NCBI RefSeq assembly: GCF_963676275.1
Contig: NZ_OY781091.1
Location: forward strand, 4,285,001-4,349,000
Reading direction: 5' to 3'
DNA length: 64,000 nucleotides
From: an uncultured Cohaesibacter sp.
Lineage (GTDB): Bacteria > Pseudomonadota > Alphaproteobacteria > Rhizobiales > Cohaesibacteraceae
Shown one piece after another: positions 37,371-46,469 of this stretch. Numbering within the stretch: position 1 is the stretch's first letter; every line of letters begins with the position of its first letter. The notes below the pieces were generated by a model. It was not told the DNA's origin. It did no database searches and worked only from the letters and a program-made list of their open reading frames with translations. The position numbers were made by a program, and so were the translations under genes.

Positions 37371-37805
37371 CAACAAGAGCGCAGGACCACCGACAAGGCC
37401 GATGGCCAACCAATCAGGCGACGGGAAAATCCTGTCGCCTTTTCAATGTCCAATGAGAGTACCCGATCAGACTGCGCGACAGATCGGCAAAACAGAGATC
37501 CGGGCAGCACCGAAAACGCTACCAAAGATCGCAAAAACCATTCATACACGCAATCGCCACACTCTGGCCAGATTGCAGATTCAACATGCAGTAACCAACT
37601 ATCAATCTGTTTTGGCTAACTTTTATTAAATAGTGACAATCCTGATAGCGAGCAGGCAGCAAAGAAGCAGGGGAACACCAGACCGCTCCCGATTATGTGA
37701 CGGGTCAATCCTTGCAGAAATTCCGGTTGCGTGGCAGAAGGATAGTGCATGGAGCAAGTGAAGGTGAATCAGGGCTTCTGCGTAAAAGAGGACACCAAGA
37801 ATTTT
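37371..37805. other. Intergenic region accA / L,D-transpeptidase
   Basis: Apart from the accA terminator, no gene or RNA is recognised. An in-frame ATG at 37749 behind AAGGA could lengthen the transpeptidase N-terminus by 19 residues. Confidence 0.4.
37416..37443 (+). terminator. Rho-independent terminator of accA
   Basis: AGGCGAC and GTCGCCT form the stem, extended by GGG/TCC across an A-rich loop and followed by TTTTC. It starts 45 bases after the accA stop. Confidence 0.85.
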
Positions 37806-39044
37806 ATGGTCCATAAAGTCGTTTTGCTTCTGGCGCTGATGGGCAGCCTTGCCTTGAGCGCCTGCAATCCTGAACTGATCGAAGATGGCAAGGCCTCCCA
37901 GCCCCTGCCGATCAAGCTCAAGCACGAGATTCAGAAGATCGGCTCCACTGAAAGCGCTCCCCTTTATATCCGCATTTTCAAGGAAGAGTCTGTTCTGGAG
38001 GCCTGGAAGCAGACAAAGGACGGCACATACGCCCTGCTCAAGACCTATCCGATCTGCGCTTATTCAGGCGAAATCGGGCCCAAGAAGCAGGAAGGCGACC
38101 GTCAGGCCCCGGAAGGCTTCTATAACATCACGCCCGGCCAGATGAATCCGCGCTCCAGCTATTATCTGTCCTTCAATATCGGCTATCCCAACAAGTTCGA
38201 TCGCTCCTATGGCCGCACCGGCGCACATCTGATGGTGCATGGATCCTGCTCCTCACGGGGCTGCTACGCCATGGAAGATGAACAGATCGCTGAAATCTAC
38301 GCTCTGGGGCGCGAGGCCTTTGATGGCGGTCAGCGCTCCTTTGCCGTTCACGCCTTCCCCTTCCGCATGACACCGGAAAATATGGCCCGTGTGCGCAACA
38401 ACGAGAATTTCGCTTTCTGGCAGAATCTGAAAAATGGCTATGACCATTTCCAGATTACCCATGTGCCGCCAAAGGTGGAAGTCTGCAACCGCACCTATGT
38501 CTTTGATCCGGAAGGATCTGGCCGCTTCAATGCGACCGGGCCATGCCCGGACTATTCGCTCGATCCGACCCTGCTCGCCTCCCTGCAAAAGCTGCGCACA
38601 GAAGAGAATGTCCGCTTCAGTCAGGCAGTCCAGAAACTCGAAACGGAAGACCAGAAGGCAGAGGCCAAGGCAGCCGACACCATGCTCGAAGCCCAGCTGG
38701 ATATTCTTCAGCGCAAGGATCGTATTGCCGAGGGAAAAGATCCCGATGGCTTCCTGGCCGGTCTGCTCAAGAGCGCACCAGCATCGCAGGCGACAGCGTC
38801 CCAGACATCGGGCGTCCAAACCGCAGATGCGGAAATTCAGGCCACCCAGCAAAGCCAGCCTGCCCAGAATGCCGGCGCGCCAGCCTCCAACAGTTTCTTC
38901 TCCAAACTGGGCTCTGCCATCAGTTCACCCTTCAAGCCGATTATTGGCGCGAATGGCAGCGAAGCAGGGGATACTGAAGCCGGAAATGCCGAGGCCGGTG
39001 AGGAAGTCGTCACCCTGTCAACCCTGCCCGAAGCCCGCAACTAG
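37806..39044 (+). CDS. YafK-like L,D-transpeptidase lipoprotein
   Basis: ATG 37806 gives a standard lipoprotein signal with lipobox LSAC (C20); ATG 37749, with a better ribosome-binding site, would add 19 residues. The L,D-transpeptidase catalytic domain at about 45-250 ends in HGSCSSRGCYAM (H145, C153), the YafK-type variant of the HGxxSxGC motif. Preceding elements include YPICAYSGEIGPK and APEGFYNI. The C-terminal 160 residues are low-complexity, rich in Ala, Gln, Glu and Ser, with a coiled-coil-like stretch. The enzyme either crosslinks peptidoglycan or, as known for YafK/DpaA, releases bound lipoprotein. Confidence 0.9.
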   Translation: MVHKVVLLLALMGSLALSACNPELIEDGKASQPLPIKLKHEIQKIGSTESAPLYIRIFKEESVLEAWKQTKDGTYALLKTYPICAYSGEIGPKKQEGDRQAPEGFYNITPGQMNPRSSYYLSFNIGYPNKFDRSYGRTGAHLMVHGSCSSRGCYAMEDEQIAEIYALGREAFDGGQRSFAVHAFPFRMTPENMARVRNNENFAFWQNLKNGYDHFQITHVPPKVEVCNRTYVFDPEGSGRFNATGPCPDYSLDPTLLASLQKLRTEENVRFSQAVQKLETEDQKAEAKAADTMLEAQLDILQRKDRIAEGKDPDGFLAGLLKSAPASQATASQTSGVQTADAEIQATQQSQPAQNAGAPASNSFFSKLGSAISSPFKPIIGANGSEAGDTEAGNAEAGEEVVTLSTLPEARN

Positions 39045-39116
39045 CCCAGACTGGTCTGGCAGATGTGAGCTGCCATCAGGATCAAAAGAAAGACCAAAAG
39101 GCAGGATGAAATGCAA

Positions 39117-39139
39117 AGAGGGTGCCGCAACCACCCTCT
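39117..39139. terminator. Hairpin between transpeptidase and chemoreceptor genes
   Basis: AGAGGGTG and CACCCTCT form an 8-bp stem in the gap between the convergent genes. The T-tracts are short on both strands. Confidence 0.55.
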
Positions 39140-39194
39140 CTTCATATCTGCATTTCCCAAATATCGGTATTTCCTAGAAGATGTCTGGCACCTG

Positions 39195-40694
39195 TCAGCT
39201 CACCCTGTAGGCAAGCCGCAGACCACCCCAATGGCGACCGTCGACATAGATCGGCGCAGACACATCCTTCATCAGCACATAATTGCCGCCGCCCATGTCC
39301 CGGCGATAGGTCTGCAACAGGAAAGGCTCTTTATTCTGCCCGGCAGCAAGCCCGACCCTGTCATTGAAGATGCGACGATTGCGGCAATTGGCAGCATTCC
39401 AGACCGGGTCTTTGCCCTGCGGTTTGGAAAAGGCCTTGTTATGGGTCGGCAAATAGCCATTCTTGTCGACAGCTGCCACAAAGACCACGCTTTCATGCTC
39501 GGCCACGATCGGCTCCTGAAACTGGGGCATGACGCGATCGGTCATTTCCGTGAAGGGAGCCATCACCTGCTCAGGATTGGAACCGGCAATCGGTGTATAG
39601 CTGGAATCGAACATATCCTTGAGGGAAATGCGCCCTGCCCTGATCTCTTCGTCAAAGGCCTTGCCGATTTCCCCGGCCAGTCGCTGCACCGACTGGATGC
39701 AGAAGGTATTCTCCGTTTCCACACCGGCCAGCGAGGATTCCGCGATCATCTTGTCCGAGGTCGCAACGGCCTTCAGAAGCCGTTTGCTGGCCTTGTTGAG
39801 CCCGGACTGGGTGATATCGAACGACTTGTGCACGGCGTCCACGTCACCCACCAAACTGGACAGCGAGCTGTTATTCTCGGCCACCTGCGTCTTGATGGCA
39901 GCAGACGTCTCCCGGATGGTGTTGAAGGCCTGATCAAGCTCCTGAATGACATCCTGCATCGAAGCGGTACTGCTTTCCACTTCTCCCATATAGCTGGTCG
40001 CTTCATCGCTGAGGGAAATCAGGGCTTCGGCTTCGCTGTCCAGATCACTCAGGGTCGCGCCGATCTTTTCGGTTGCCTTGCTGGTCTGTCCGGCAAGCGC
40101 CTTCACTTCCGAGGCAACCACAGCAAAGCCCTTGCCCGCTTCTCCGGCGCGCGCCGCCTCGATGGTTGCATTGAGCGCAAGCAGATTGGTCTGCCGGGCA
40201 ATGGCATCAATCGCGCTGGCGACATCCCTCACCGAGGAAAAAGCCTCCTGCAGCCCTTGCAGCTGGGCACTGATACCGGTGATCGCCCGCATCAACTCAT
40301 CGACCTTTTCCAGCGTATTTTCGGACATTTGCCGACTGCGCCCGACATCGTTCGAGGTCTGCTCGGCAATTTCATAGGAACGGCTGGCGGATTCCAGAAT
40401 ATGGTCATTGGTAGCCTGCACTTCCTCGGAGGCCGAGACCAATTGCGACAGGGACTTGAAGCATGCTCCTGTTTCCAGATTGAGCATTTCCACTTCACCG
40501 GCGACGTCGGCCATTTCCTGTCCCAGACCATCGAGATCGCCAATCAGGCTGGCGAGCCCTTCGCATTCTTCCGAACTGGACAGCAAAGCCCCATTGCCCC
40601 CTTGTGCAAATTGCACCTGATCACTCTCGTCTGCTTCGACAAACGCATTCTGACCATTTTGCGAGATTATTTTCTCTTTAGCGAACCCAAACAA
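39195..40694 (-). CDS. Soluble methyl-accepting chemotaxis protein with C-terminal Cache-like sensor domain
   Basis: A 499-residue receptor without any membrane segment. The MCP signalling domain fills residues 60-300 with the hairpin tip [20 protein letters not shown]. The C-terminal 150 residues contain [20 protein letters not shown], the end motif of single Cache-like domains otherwise found outside the cell, so the sensor here would be cytoplasmic. The start is TTG 40694, supported by GGGAGG eight bases upstream; no ATG exists before the signalling helices. It is expected to join cytoplasmic receptor arrays and read an internal metabolite. Confidence 0.88.
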   Translation of the reverse strand: MFGFAKEKIISQNGQNAFVEADESDQVQFAQGGNGALLSSSEECEGLASLIGDLDGLGQEMADVAGEVEMLNLETGACFKSLSQLVSASEEVQATNDHILESASRSYEIAEQTSNDVGRSRQMSENTLEKVDELMRAITGISAQLQGLQEAFSSVRDVASAIDAIARQTNLLALNATIEAARAGEAGKGFAVVASEVKALAGQTSKATEKIGATLSDLDSEAEALISLSDEATSYMGEVESSTASMQDVIQELDQAFNTIRETSAAIKTQVAENNSSLSSLVGDVDAVHKSFDITQSGLNKASKRLLKAVATSDKMIAESSLAGVETENTFCIQSVQRLAGEIGKAFDEEIRAGRISLKDMFDSSYTPIAGSNPEQVMAPFTEMTDRVMPQFQEPIVAEHESVVFVAAVDKNGYLPTHNKAFSKPQGKDPVWNAANCRNRRIFNDRVGLAAGQNKEPFLLQTYRRDMGGGNYVLMKDVSAPIYVDGRHWGGLRLAYRVS

Positions 40695-40964
40695 ATCCAG
40701 CGCCTCCCGAGCGACCTCTAGATAATTTTCATTTTATTCAATTTAATAAATATCAATCCTGGGTAAACATAACTGGTAAATAAAAAATTTTGTCACTATA
40801 GAAATACTTATCTCAAAAATAGGAAAATCAATTCTTTATTGGAGACATATGACCATAATTGGTTATAAATCAACTTTTAGGTTATATCCCACTCACCAAT
40901 ACAACAGACCGTAAATTTACCATCTGAACAAGGCGCTTGACTCCCGAAAAACAAAAAGATAGAT

Positions 40965-40982
40965 GATACGTTATAACATTTC
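40965..40982. promoter_or_regulatory. Zur-like operator of znuA
   Basis: A GTTATAAC core flanked by GATAC and ATTTC makes an 18-base imperfect palindrome close to the alphaproteobacterial Zur box (GTTATAACAT type). It ends six bases before the first possible znuA ATG, where a repressor would block expression when zinc is plentiful. Confidence 0.65.
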
Positions 40983-40988
40983 ATTTTC

Positions 40989-42095
40989 ATGAATATCCAT
41001 GAAAAGTCCACGAGAAGGCAACCGTTGCAGATCATGAAAAAACCTGCCCATTTCTCCATATTGACCGCCGCATCCGCGCTCTTTCTGACAGCCGCCGCAA
41101 TCCATTCGGCTGAGGCCGCCCCCAAGGTAGCAACCTCCATTGCGCCGGTTTATTCAATCACCGCAGCCATCATGAAAGGTGTTGGAACACCAGCCCTGCT
41201 CATTGATCAGGCAACCTCGCCGCATTCAGCCAAATTGCAGCCCTCAGACGCCAAAGCCCTGCAAGAGGCCGATCTTGTGGTCTGGATCGGCGAGCATCTC
41301 AGCCCCAGCCTTGCCAAACCGATCGAAACGCTGCCCGAGAAGGCCCAGATCCTGACATTGAGTGAAATTGATGGCCTGACCGAGCTGGACGTCCGCACGG
41401 GAGGCAACTGGGAAAAACATGTTCATGATCACGAAGAACATGAAGGGGATCATGATGCGCATGAAGAAGATCATGATCATGATCATGAAGCCCACGAAGC
41501 CCATTCAGATGATCACGACGAAGAACATGATCACGATGCCGATGAGGATCACGAGGCGCATGAACACGACCATGGCGGCCACGATCCCCATATCTGGCTT
41601 GATCCACAAAATGGCATCATCATGGCCAAAGCCATTACCGAGAAGCTGGTCGCGCTGGATGGCGCCAACGCCGAGCGCTATCAGGCCAATGAAAAAGCAT
41701 TTGAGGCGACGCTCAGCGCTGCAATTGATGACATCAAACCAGAGCTTCAGGCCATCAGCGACAGACCCTATATCGTCTTCCATGACGCCTATCATTATTA
41801 TGAGAACCGCTTCGGAATTTCGGCGACAGGCTCTGTCATGCTGCAGCCCGGCGTCGCCCCCGGCGTTGCCCGCATTCGCGAAATTCGCAGCAAGCTCAAG
41901 GAGCTCAATGTTGTCTGCATCATGGCCGAACCACAATTCTCAGACAAGATTCTCGGGACGCTGGTGGAAGGCTCCGACACCAAGATCGGCCAGATGGACC
42001 CCCTTGGCACCAATCTCGCGCTCGGCCCCGATCTCTATGTCGAGTTGATGAAATACAATGCCGACAAGCTGTATGAGTGTCTGAAAAAAGACTGA
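40989..42095 (+). CDS. znuA: ZnuA-type zinc ABC transporter substrate-binding protein with His/Asp/Glu-rich loop
   Basis: A periplasmic zinc-binding protein of cluster A-I; 368 residues from ATG 40989 or 353 from ATG 41034, which has the more standard signal peptide (MKKPAHFS to HSAEA). H79 in SPHSAKLQPS is the first metal ligand. The flexible loop at about 142-202 has alternating His, Asp and Glu. HDPHIWLDP and the FHDAYHYYENRF histidine supply the others. The loop is longer and more acidic than in many ZnuA proteins. No znuB or znuC is adjacent. A Zur-like box precedes it and a terminator follows. Confidence 0.95.
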   Translation: MNIHEKSTRRQPLQIMKKPAHFSILTAASALFLTAAAIHSAEAAPKVATSIAPVYSITAAIMKGVGTPALLIDQATSPHSAKLQPSDAKALQEADLVVWIGEHLSPSLAKPIETLPEKAQILTLSEIDGLTELDVRTGGNWEKHVHDHEEHEGDHDAHEEDHDHDHEAHEAHSDDHDEEHDHDADEDHEAHEHDHGGHDPHIWLDPQNGIIMAKAITEKLVALDGANAERYQANEKAFEATLSAAIDDIKPELQAISDRPYIVFHDAYHYYENRFGISATGSVMLQPGVAPGVARIREIRSKLKELNVVCIMAEPQFSDKILGTLVEGSDTKIGQMDPLGTNLALGPDLYVELMKYNADKLYECLKKD

Positions 42096-42180
42096 GAATG
42101 GCTATCACGATCAGGCCGTTTGACGTCATTGCCCTTTCCCGATCAAGATAATCGGCAATCACGGATGCTCACAAGCAGGG

Positions 42181-42204
42181 AAAGCGGGTAGAGATACCCG
42201 CTTT
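42181..42204 (+). terminator. Rho-independent terminator of znuA
   Basis: AAAGCGGGTA-GAGA-TACCCGCTTT followed by TCTT, a perfect 10-bp stem 85 bases after the znuA stop. It shows that znuA is not cotranscribed with anything downstream. Confidence 0.88.
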
Positions 42205-42278
42205 TCTTATGCCCATATCATCGCACAATCTCATGGTCATGTTTCCTCATGGTCATGCTTCAGGCCAGCGATTGCTGA

Positions 42279-43121
42279 TCAGTCCCCCTTTTTCAGGTAA
42301 TCATAGCCGAAACCGAGGATTTTCGGATCGATCGGTGCAAGCAGAGACTGATCCTTTTTGGGATAAGGCAGCTCGTTGAGCAGATAACGCAACATATTGA
42401 GCCGGGCTCGCCGCTTGTCATTGGCGCGCAGAACGATCCATGGCGAATGGTCCTTGTGTGTCGCCTTCAGCATCCTGTTGCGTGCTTCGGTATATTCGTC
42501 CCACTTGTCCAGTGCCTCCAGATCGATAGGCGAAAGCTTCCAATGCTTGAGAGGACTGTGGCGACGGTCATGGAACCGCTTGAGCTGCATCTCGCGACCG
42601 ATATTGAGCCAGAATTTGAACAGGCGCGTCCCGCTGTCACGCACCATCTTTTCAAAGCGAGGCGCATCGAGCAGAAATTTCTCCGTTTGCTCGGGTGTGC
42701 TGAAACCCATCACCGGCTCCACCCCGGCCCGGTTATACCATGAGCGATCAAACAGCACGATTTCGCCTCTGGTCGGCAACTGCTGGGCATAACGCTGGAA
42801 ATACCATTGCCCGCGCTCCACGTCGCTTGGCTTGGAAAGCGCCACGGAACGGACATTGCGCGGATTGGTATATTGCGTGATCACCTTGATGCAGCCCCCC
42901 TTGCCAGCAGCATCACGCCCTTCAAACACGCAGACGACACGCTCGCCCGTTTCCCTGACCCATTCCTGCGCCTTGACCAGCTCGATTTGCAGCGCTTCGA
43001 GTTCCTCGTCATATTTGCTGCGCTTGAGCTTGTCCTTGTAAGGATAGCCCCCGCTTTTCATGGTTTCCTTTTCGAGCGCCTCGGGAAATTCCGGATTATC
43101 CAGATCAAATTCCAACGTCAT
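42279..43121 (-). CDS. ppk2: Polyphosphate kinase 2
   Basis: A 280-residue PPK2 of the short class. Walker A is GRDAAGKGG (residues 68-76), the conserved VALSKPSD follows, then the Walker B/lid start FDRSWYNRAG (D125-R131), and the C-terminal RRHSPLKHWKLSPID and KDHSPWIVLRANDKRRARLN. It uses polyphosphate to phosphorylate nucleoside diphosphates (or the reverse). The length and motifs fit one-domain PPK2, but the class (ADP or GDP preference) cannot be read with certainty. It stands alone, convergent with znuA. Confidence 0.96.
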   Translation of the reverse strand: MTLEFDLDNPEFPEALEKETMKSGGYPYKDKLKRSKYDEELEALQIELVKAQEWVRETGERVVCVFEGRDAAGKGGCIKVITQYTNPRNVRSVALSKPSDVERGQWYFQRYAQQLPTRGEIVLFDRSWYNRAGVEPVMGFSTPEQTEKFLLDAPRFEKMVRDSGTRLFKFWLNIGREMQLKRFHDRRHSPLKHWKLSPIDLEALDKWDEYTEARNRMLKATHKDHSPWIVLRANDKRRARLNMLRYLLNELPYPKKDQSLLAPIDPKILGFGYDYLKKGD

Positions 43122-43348
43122 GTTTGTATCTCAACCTCATATTGAAAAGCGTTCTGCAGCAAAGCCTACTGCCGGGCCGGTCAAGACACCAGCCCATAAC
43201 TGTACAAGGCCTCAATTGCTACACATGTGTAATAGAACCGATTGCGCCCATGGAAGCGATTGAGTTCACCCTCGAATTCCAGTAGACCCGAATAATATCA
43301 TATAGCTTGAGTTCCATGCCCGCTTCCCTTTCGCAAGAGGATCATCCC

Positions 43349-45898
43349 GTGCCCCATATCACGCCCGTTCGTCGCCTTCTGATCATGATGAATCTGGCTC
43401 TTTGCCTGCTGCTTGGAGGCTTGTCACTGGCTGGCGCTCAGGATCCTGCCCCGACAGGTGCGAAAGTAACGGACTCGCTGATTGCCCGCCTCGATCAGGT
43501 GGAAGCAACCCTGTCCCGGGACGCGCTTTCGGATGCGGCCTATGCCAATCTCAGAACAGAGCTCTCCGATATCAAGACACAAGCGACCGCCCAGCAAACC
43601 CAGCTGCAACCACAGCTGCAGGAAACCAGCGCCCGCTTCGATGCGCTCAAACCGGCAGAAGAAAAGGAAGGAACCGAGGCCAACAGCGAAACCGAGGAAT
43701 TGTCCAAGAGGCGACAGGAGCTGGAAGCGCAGATTTCCGAACTTGACGCCCAGTTGAAGCTTACCAGTTCGACGCTGGTCCGCACCGAGCAATTGAGCAA
43801 CCGCATCACGGTGGCTCGGCAGGAGCGTTTCACCAACCAGTTGCTGGCACGCAGCAATTCCATTCTCGACCCCACATTATGGGTCAAGGGACTGTCCGGA
43901 CTTGTCACCACATGGCAGGTAACGGTCACCCTGATGGTTGACTGGATGAGCTATCTGATCACCAAGGCGGCCGATCAGATCTGGCAGATTCTGGCGACAT
44001 TGACCTTTGTCTTCCTGCTGATCTTCGGCCCATTGCGCATCCTGCTATTTACCGGTCTGTCGCGCCTTGCCAGTCTGGAAGCACCCACCGCGCTGCAACG
44101 CAGCTATTTCGCAAGCTGGGCGATTTTGGTCTACACCATCTTTCCCGTTGCGGTGCTCTGGGCGATCACGCTCATTCTGAGCAATGCCAATCTGTTGCCG
44201 ATACGCATAGAGCTGCTGCTTGATCACCTGTCCTTCGTGTTATTCTCCGGCTCTCTTTCTTATGGTCTGGCGCGTGTGCTGCTGGCTCCCGGACGCCCGG
44301 CCTATCGGCTGCTCAATCTGGAAACCGGCGATGCAACCCGCCTGTTCAGCATCGCACTGGCGCTCATCATCACCTTCATGGTCGAAACCATGTTTGATGA
44401 AGTGGACGAGATTCTCTTTGCTCCGCTTGAGACGACAATCTTCATCAATGGGGCCGCATCCGTTCTCGTCGCCGTGATTGTCTCCCTTGGCCTGCGCATG
44501 CTGATTGCCGCACAGCCAGACCAGACAGGCGTTCTGGATTTCGAGGAGGAAAAACAGAATGGCTTTTCCCTGCCGCGTTTCATTCGCTTCCTGCAGCCGC
44601 TTGTCTGGCTGATCTGCCTGATCATCGCCGCCGCCCCGATACTGGGCTATGTCTCGCTGGGGGCCTTTGTTGCCGAACAGCTCGGACGCCTGTTCATCAT
44701 TATGGGCCTGTTGGGCATTTTCTCCGCCCTGATCGACAATTTCCTGGTCGAATATCTAAGCTCGACCGAAGGCCCCAAACAACGCATTTCAAAAGCGATG
44801 GGGGTTTCCTCCGGGGCTGTCAATCAGCTGGGCGTGTTGCTCAATGGTATCTTGCGGGTCTTTCTCTATATCAGCGCCGCATTACTGATCTTCACTCCAT
44901 GGGGAGTGGAGTCCACAGACTTCCTGACATCCCTGAAAAATGCCATTTTCAGCGTCAAGCTCGGTGATCTGACGATTTCGCCAATCAACATTCTGGGTGC
45001 GCTGGTTGTCTTTGTCATTGCCATCGTGCTGCTCAAGAGCGTCGAACGCTGGATCGAGACACGCTGGCTGCCCGCCACCAATCTCGACAGCGGCCTCAAA
45101 AGCTCGATCCAGACAAGTCTTGGCTATCTGGGAGTGATCATGGCCGCCATGATCGCCTTCTCCTATATGGGACTGGATCTTTCAAACATTGCACTGGTAG
45201 CCGGTGCGCTCTCTGTTGGTATCGGCTTCGGCCTTCAGAGCATCGTCAACAATTTCGTCTCCGGTCTGATCCTGCTGGTGGAACGCCCCATCAAGACCGG
45301 CGACTGGGTCGTTGTTGGTGCCGATCAGGGCTATATCAAGAAAATCTCCGTTCGCGCCACCAAGATCGAAACCTTTGATCGGGCAACTGTGGTGGTCCCC
45401 AACTCCGAACTGATCTCCAACCGCGTCATGAACTGGATGCATAATGGCTCGATGGGCCGCATCATCGTACCGATCGGGGTGTCCTATGATGCCGATCCGG
45501 AGCGCGTACGCGAGATCCTGCTCGAAGTGGCAGAAGCCAATGGCTATGTCACCAGCTATCCCTCTCCTGTCGTTTATTTCATGGATTTCGGCGCCTCCTC
45601 GCTTGATTTCGAGCTGCGCTGCTTCGTTCAGGATGTCAACAATTCCATGACCGCAAAAAGCGATCTGCGCTTTGCCATCTTCCGTGCTATGAAGGAGGCC
45701 AAGATCGAAATCCCCTTCCCGCAGCAGGATATCCATGTCCGCTCGGTGACGATGCCCGAAGAGCTCAAAGAGGCAACAACCGAGCTGCAAAAAAAGCCTA
45801 GGAAAAGAAAAGCCCGCCCTAAAGCAGACGAAATTGATATAGAGGATGTCGCCGCAACTGACTTTGCAGACGGGGATGGCGATGCTGCCGAAAACTAA
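43349..45898 (+). CDS. Large MscS-type mechanosensitive channel with DUF3772 domain
   Basis: The start is GTG 43349, with AGAGGA seven bases upstream, giving a signal peptide that ends near LSLAGAQ; ATG 43316 is in frame eleven codons earlier. The mature protein begins with a periplasmic coiled-coil region of about 125 residues (DUF3772). About eight membrane segments follow. The MscS core comes last: the pore helix region GALSVGIGFGLQSIVNNFVSG, then VERPIKTGDWVVV and the beta and alpha/beta cytoplasmic domains. A basic KKPRKRKARPKAD tail ends it. It is a tension-gated release channel of the MscK/YjeP class. The stop overlaps the start of the CAP gene. Confidence 0.94.
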   Translation: MPHITPVRRLLIMMNLALCLLLGGLSLAGAQDPAPTGAKVTDSLIARLDQVEATLSRDALSDAAYANLRTELSDIKTQATAQQTQLQPQLQETSARFDALKPAEEKEGTEANSETEELSKRRQELEAQISELDAQLKLTSSTLVRTEQLSNRITVARQERFTNQLLARSNSILDPTLWVKGLSGLVTTWQVTVTLMVDWMSYLITKAADQIWQILATLTFVFLLIFGPLRILLFTGLSRLASLEAPTALQRSYFASWAILVYTIFPVAVLWAITLILSNANLLPIRIELLLDHLSFVLFSGSLSYGLARVLLAPGRPAYRLLNLETGDATRLFSIALALIITFMVETMFDEVDEILFAPLETTIFINGAASVLVAVIVSLGLRMLIAAQPDQTGVLDFEEEKQNGFSLPRFIRFLQPLVWLICLIIAAAPILGYVSLGAFVAEQLGRLFIIMGLLGIFSALIDNFLVEYLSSTEGPKQRISKAMGVSSGAVNQLGVLLNGILRVFLYISAALLIFTPWGVESTDFLTSLKNAIFSVKLGDLTISPINILGALVVFVIAIVLLKSVERWIETRWLPATNLDSGLKSSIQTSLGYLGVIMAAMIAFSYMGLDLSNIALVAGALSVGIGFGLQSIVNNFVSGLILLVERPIKTGDWVVVGADQGYIKKISVRATKIETFDRATVVVPNSELISNRVMNWMHNGSMGRIIVPIGVSYDADPERVREILLEVAEANGYVTSYPSPVVYFMDFGASSLDFELRCFVQDVNNSMTAKSDLRFAIFRAMKEAKIEIPFPQQDIHVRSVTMPEELKEATTELQKKPRKRKARPKADEIDIEDVAATDFADGDGDAAEN

Positions 45899-46469
45899 GA
45901 TCTATCCAGTAGTGGCAGCCATGCTGACACTGCTGCTTTCAAGCTGCTCACAGGGACCGGACATGAGTTCTCCGGCCATGTATACCAATCTTGGCCAGGG
46001 GGGTGTCAGCGTTGATCCTCAGGAAGCGCTTACGATACTCAATGCCTATCGGCAGAAAAACGGCCTCTCGACACTGACCCTGAGCGACAAGCTCAATGCA
46101 GCGGCGCAGGAAGAGGCGGATGCCATGGCAAAGGCCGTCAAGGTCAGCCATGCCCTGACCCCGGAACTGACCCTGATCAAGCGCCTTGAACGCACAGGCT
46201 ATCAGCCGGTGCTGGCAACGGAGAATATCGGCGCAGGCTATTATTCCCTTGCGGAAGCCTTCTCTGGCTGGCGCGATTCAAGTCGCCACAACGAGAATAT
46301 GCTCAAGCCAGGCATGACCCAGATGGGCATTGCCACCCAATATCGCGGCGATGCGAAATACAAGGTCTTCTGGTCGCTCATTCTGGCCAAGCCGGATGAC
46401 ACGCCGGATCAGCCCACACCAGCAGGCATGCAGCCTCAAACGCGCCCAAGTGCCCTTTTCGCCCAATAG
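45882..46469 (+). CDS. CAP-domain (SCP/PR1-like) lipoprotein
   Basis: A 195-residue lipoprotein with lipobox LLSSC (C22) from ATG 45882; ATG 45876 is an alternative. The CAP/SCP domain at about 50-170 shows ILNAYRQKNGL, the histidine in KVSHAL, ENIGAGYYSLAEAFSGWRDSSRHNENML and GIATQYR, in the expected order. Bacterial members are extracytoplasmic proteins of uncertain function. The 5' end overlaps the MscS gene by 17 bases, suggesting coupling. The 3' end overlaps the convergent acyltransferase-like gene by 34 bases. Confidence 0.9.
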   Translation: MLPKTKIYPVVAAMLTLLLSSCSQGPDMSSPAMYTNLGQGGVSVDPQEALTILNAYRQKNGLSTLTLSDKLNAAAQEEADAMAKAVKVSHALTPELTLIKRLERTGYQPVLATENIGAGYYSLAEAFSGWRDSSRHNENMLKPGMTQMGIATQYRGDAKYKVFWSLILAKPDDTPDQPTPAGMQPQTRPSALFAQ

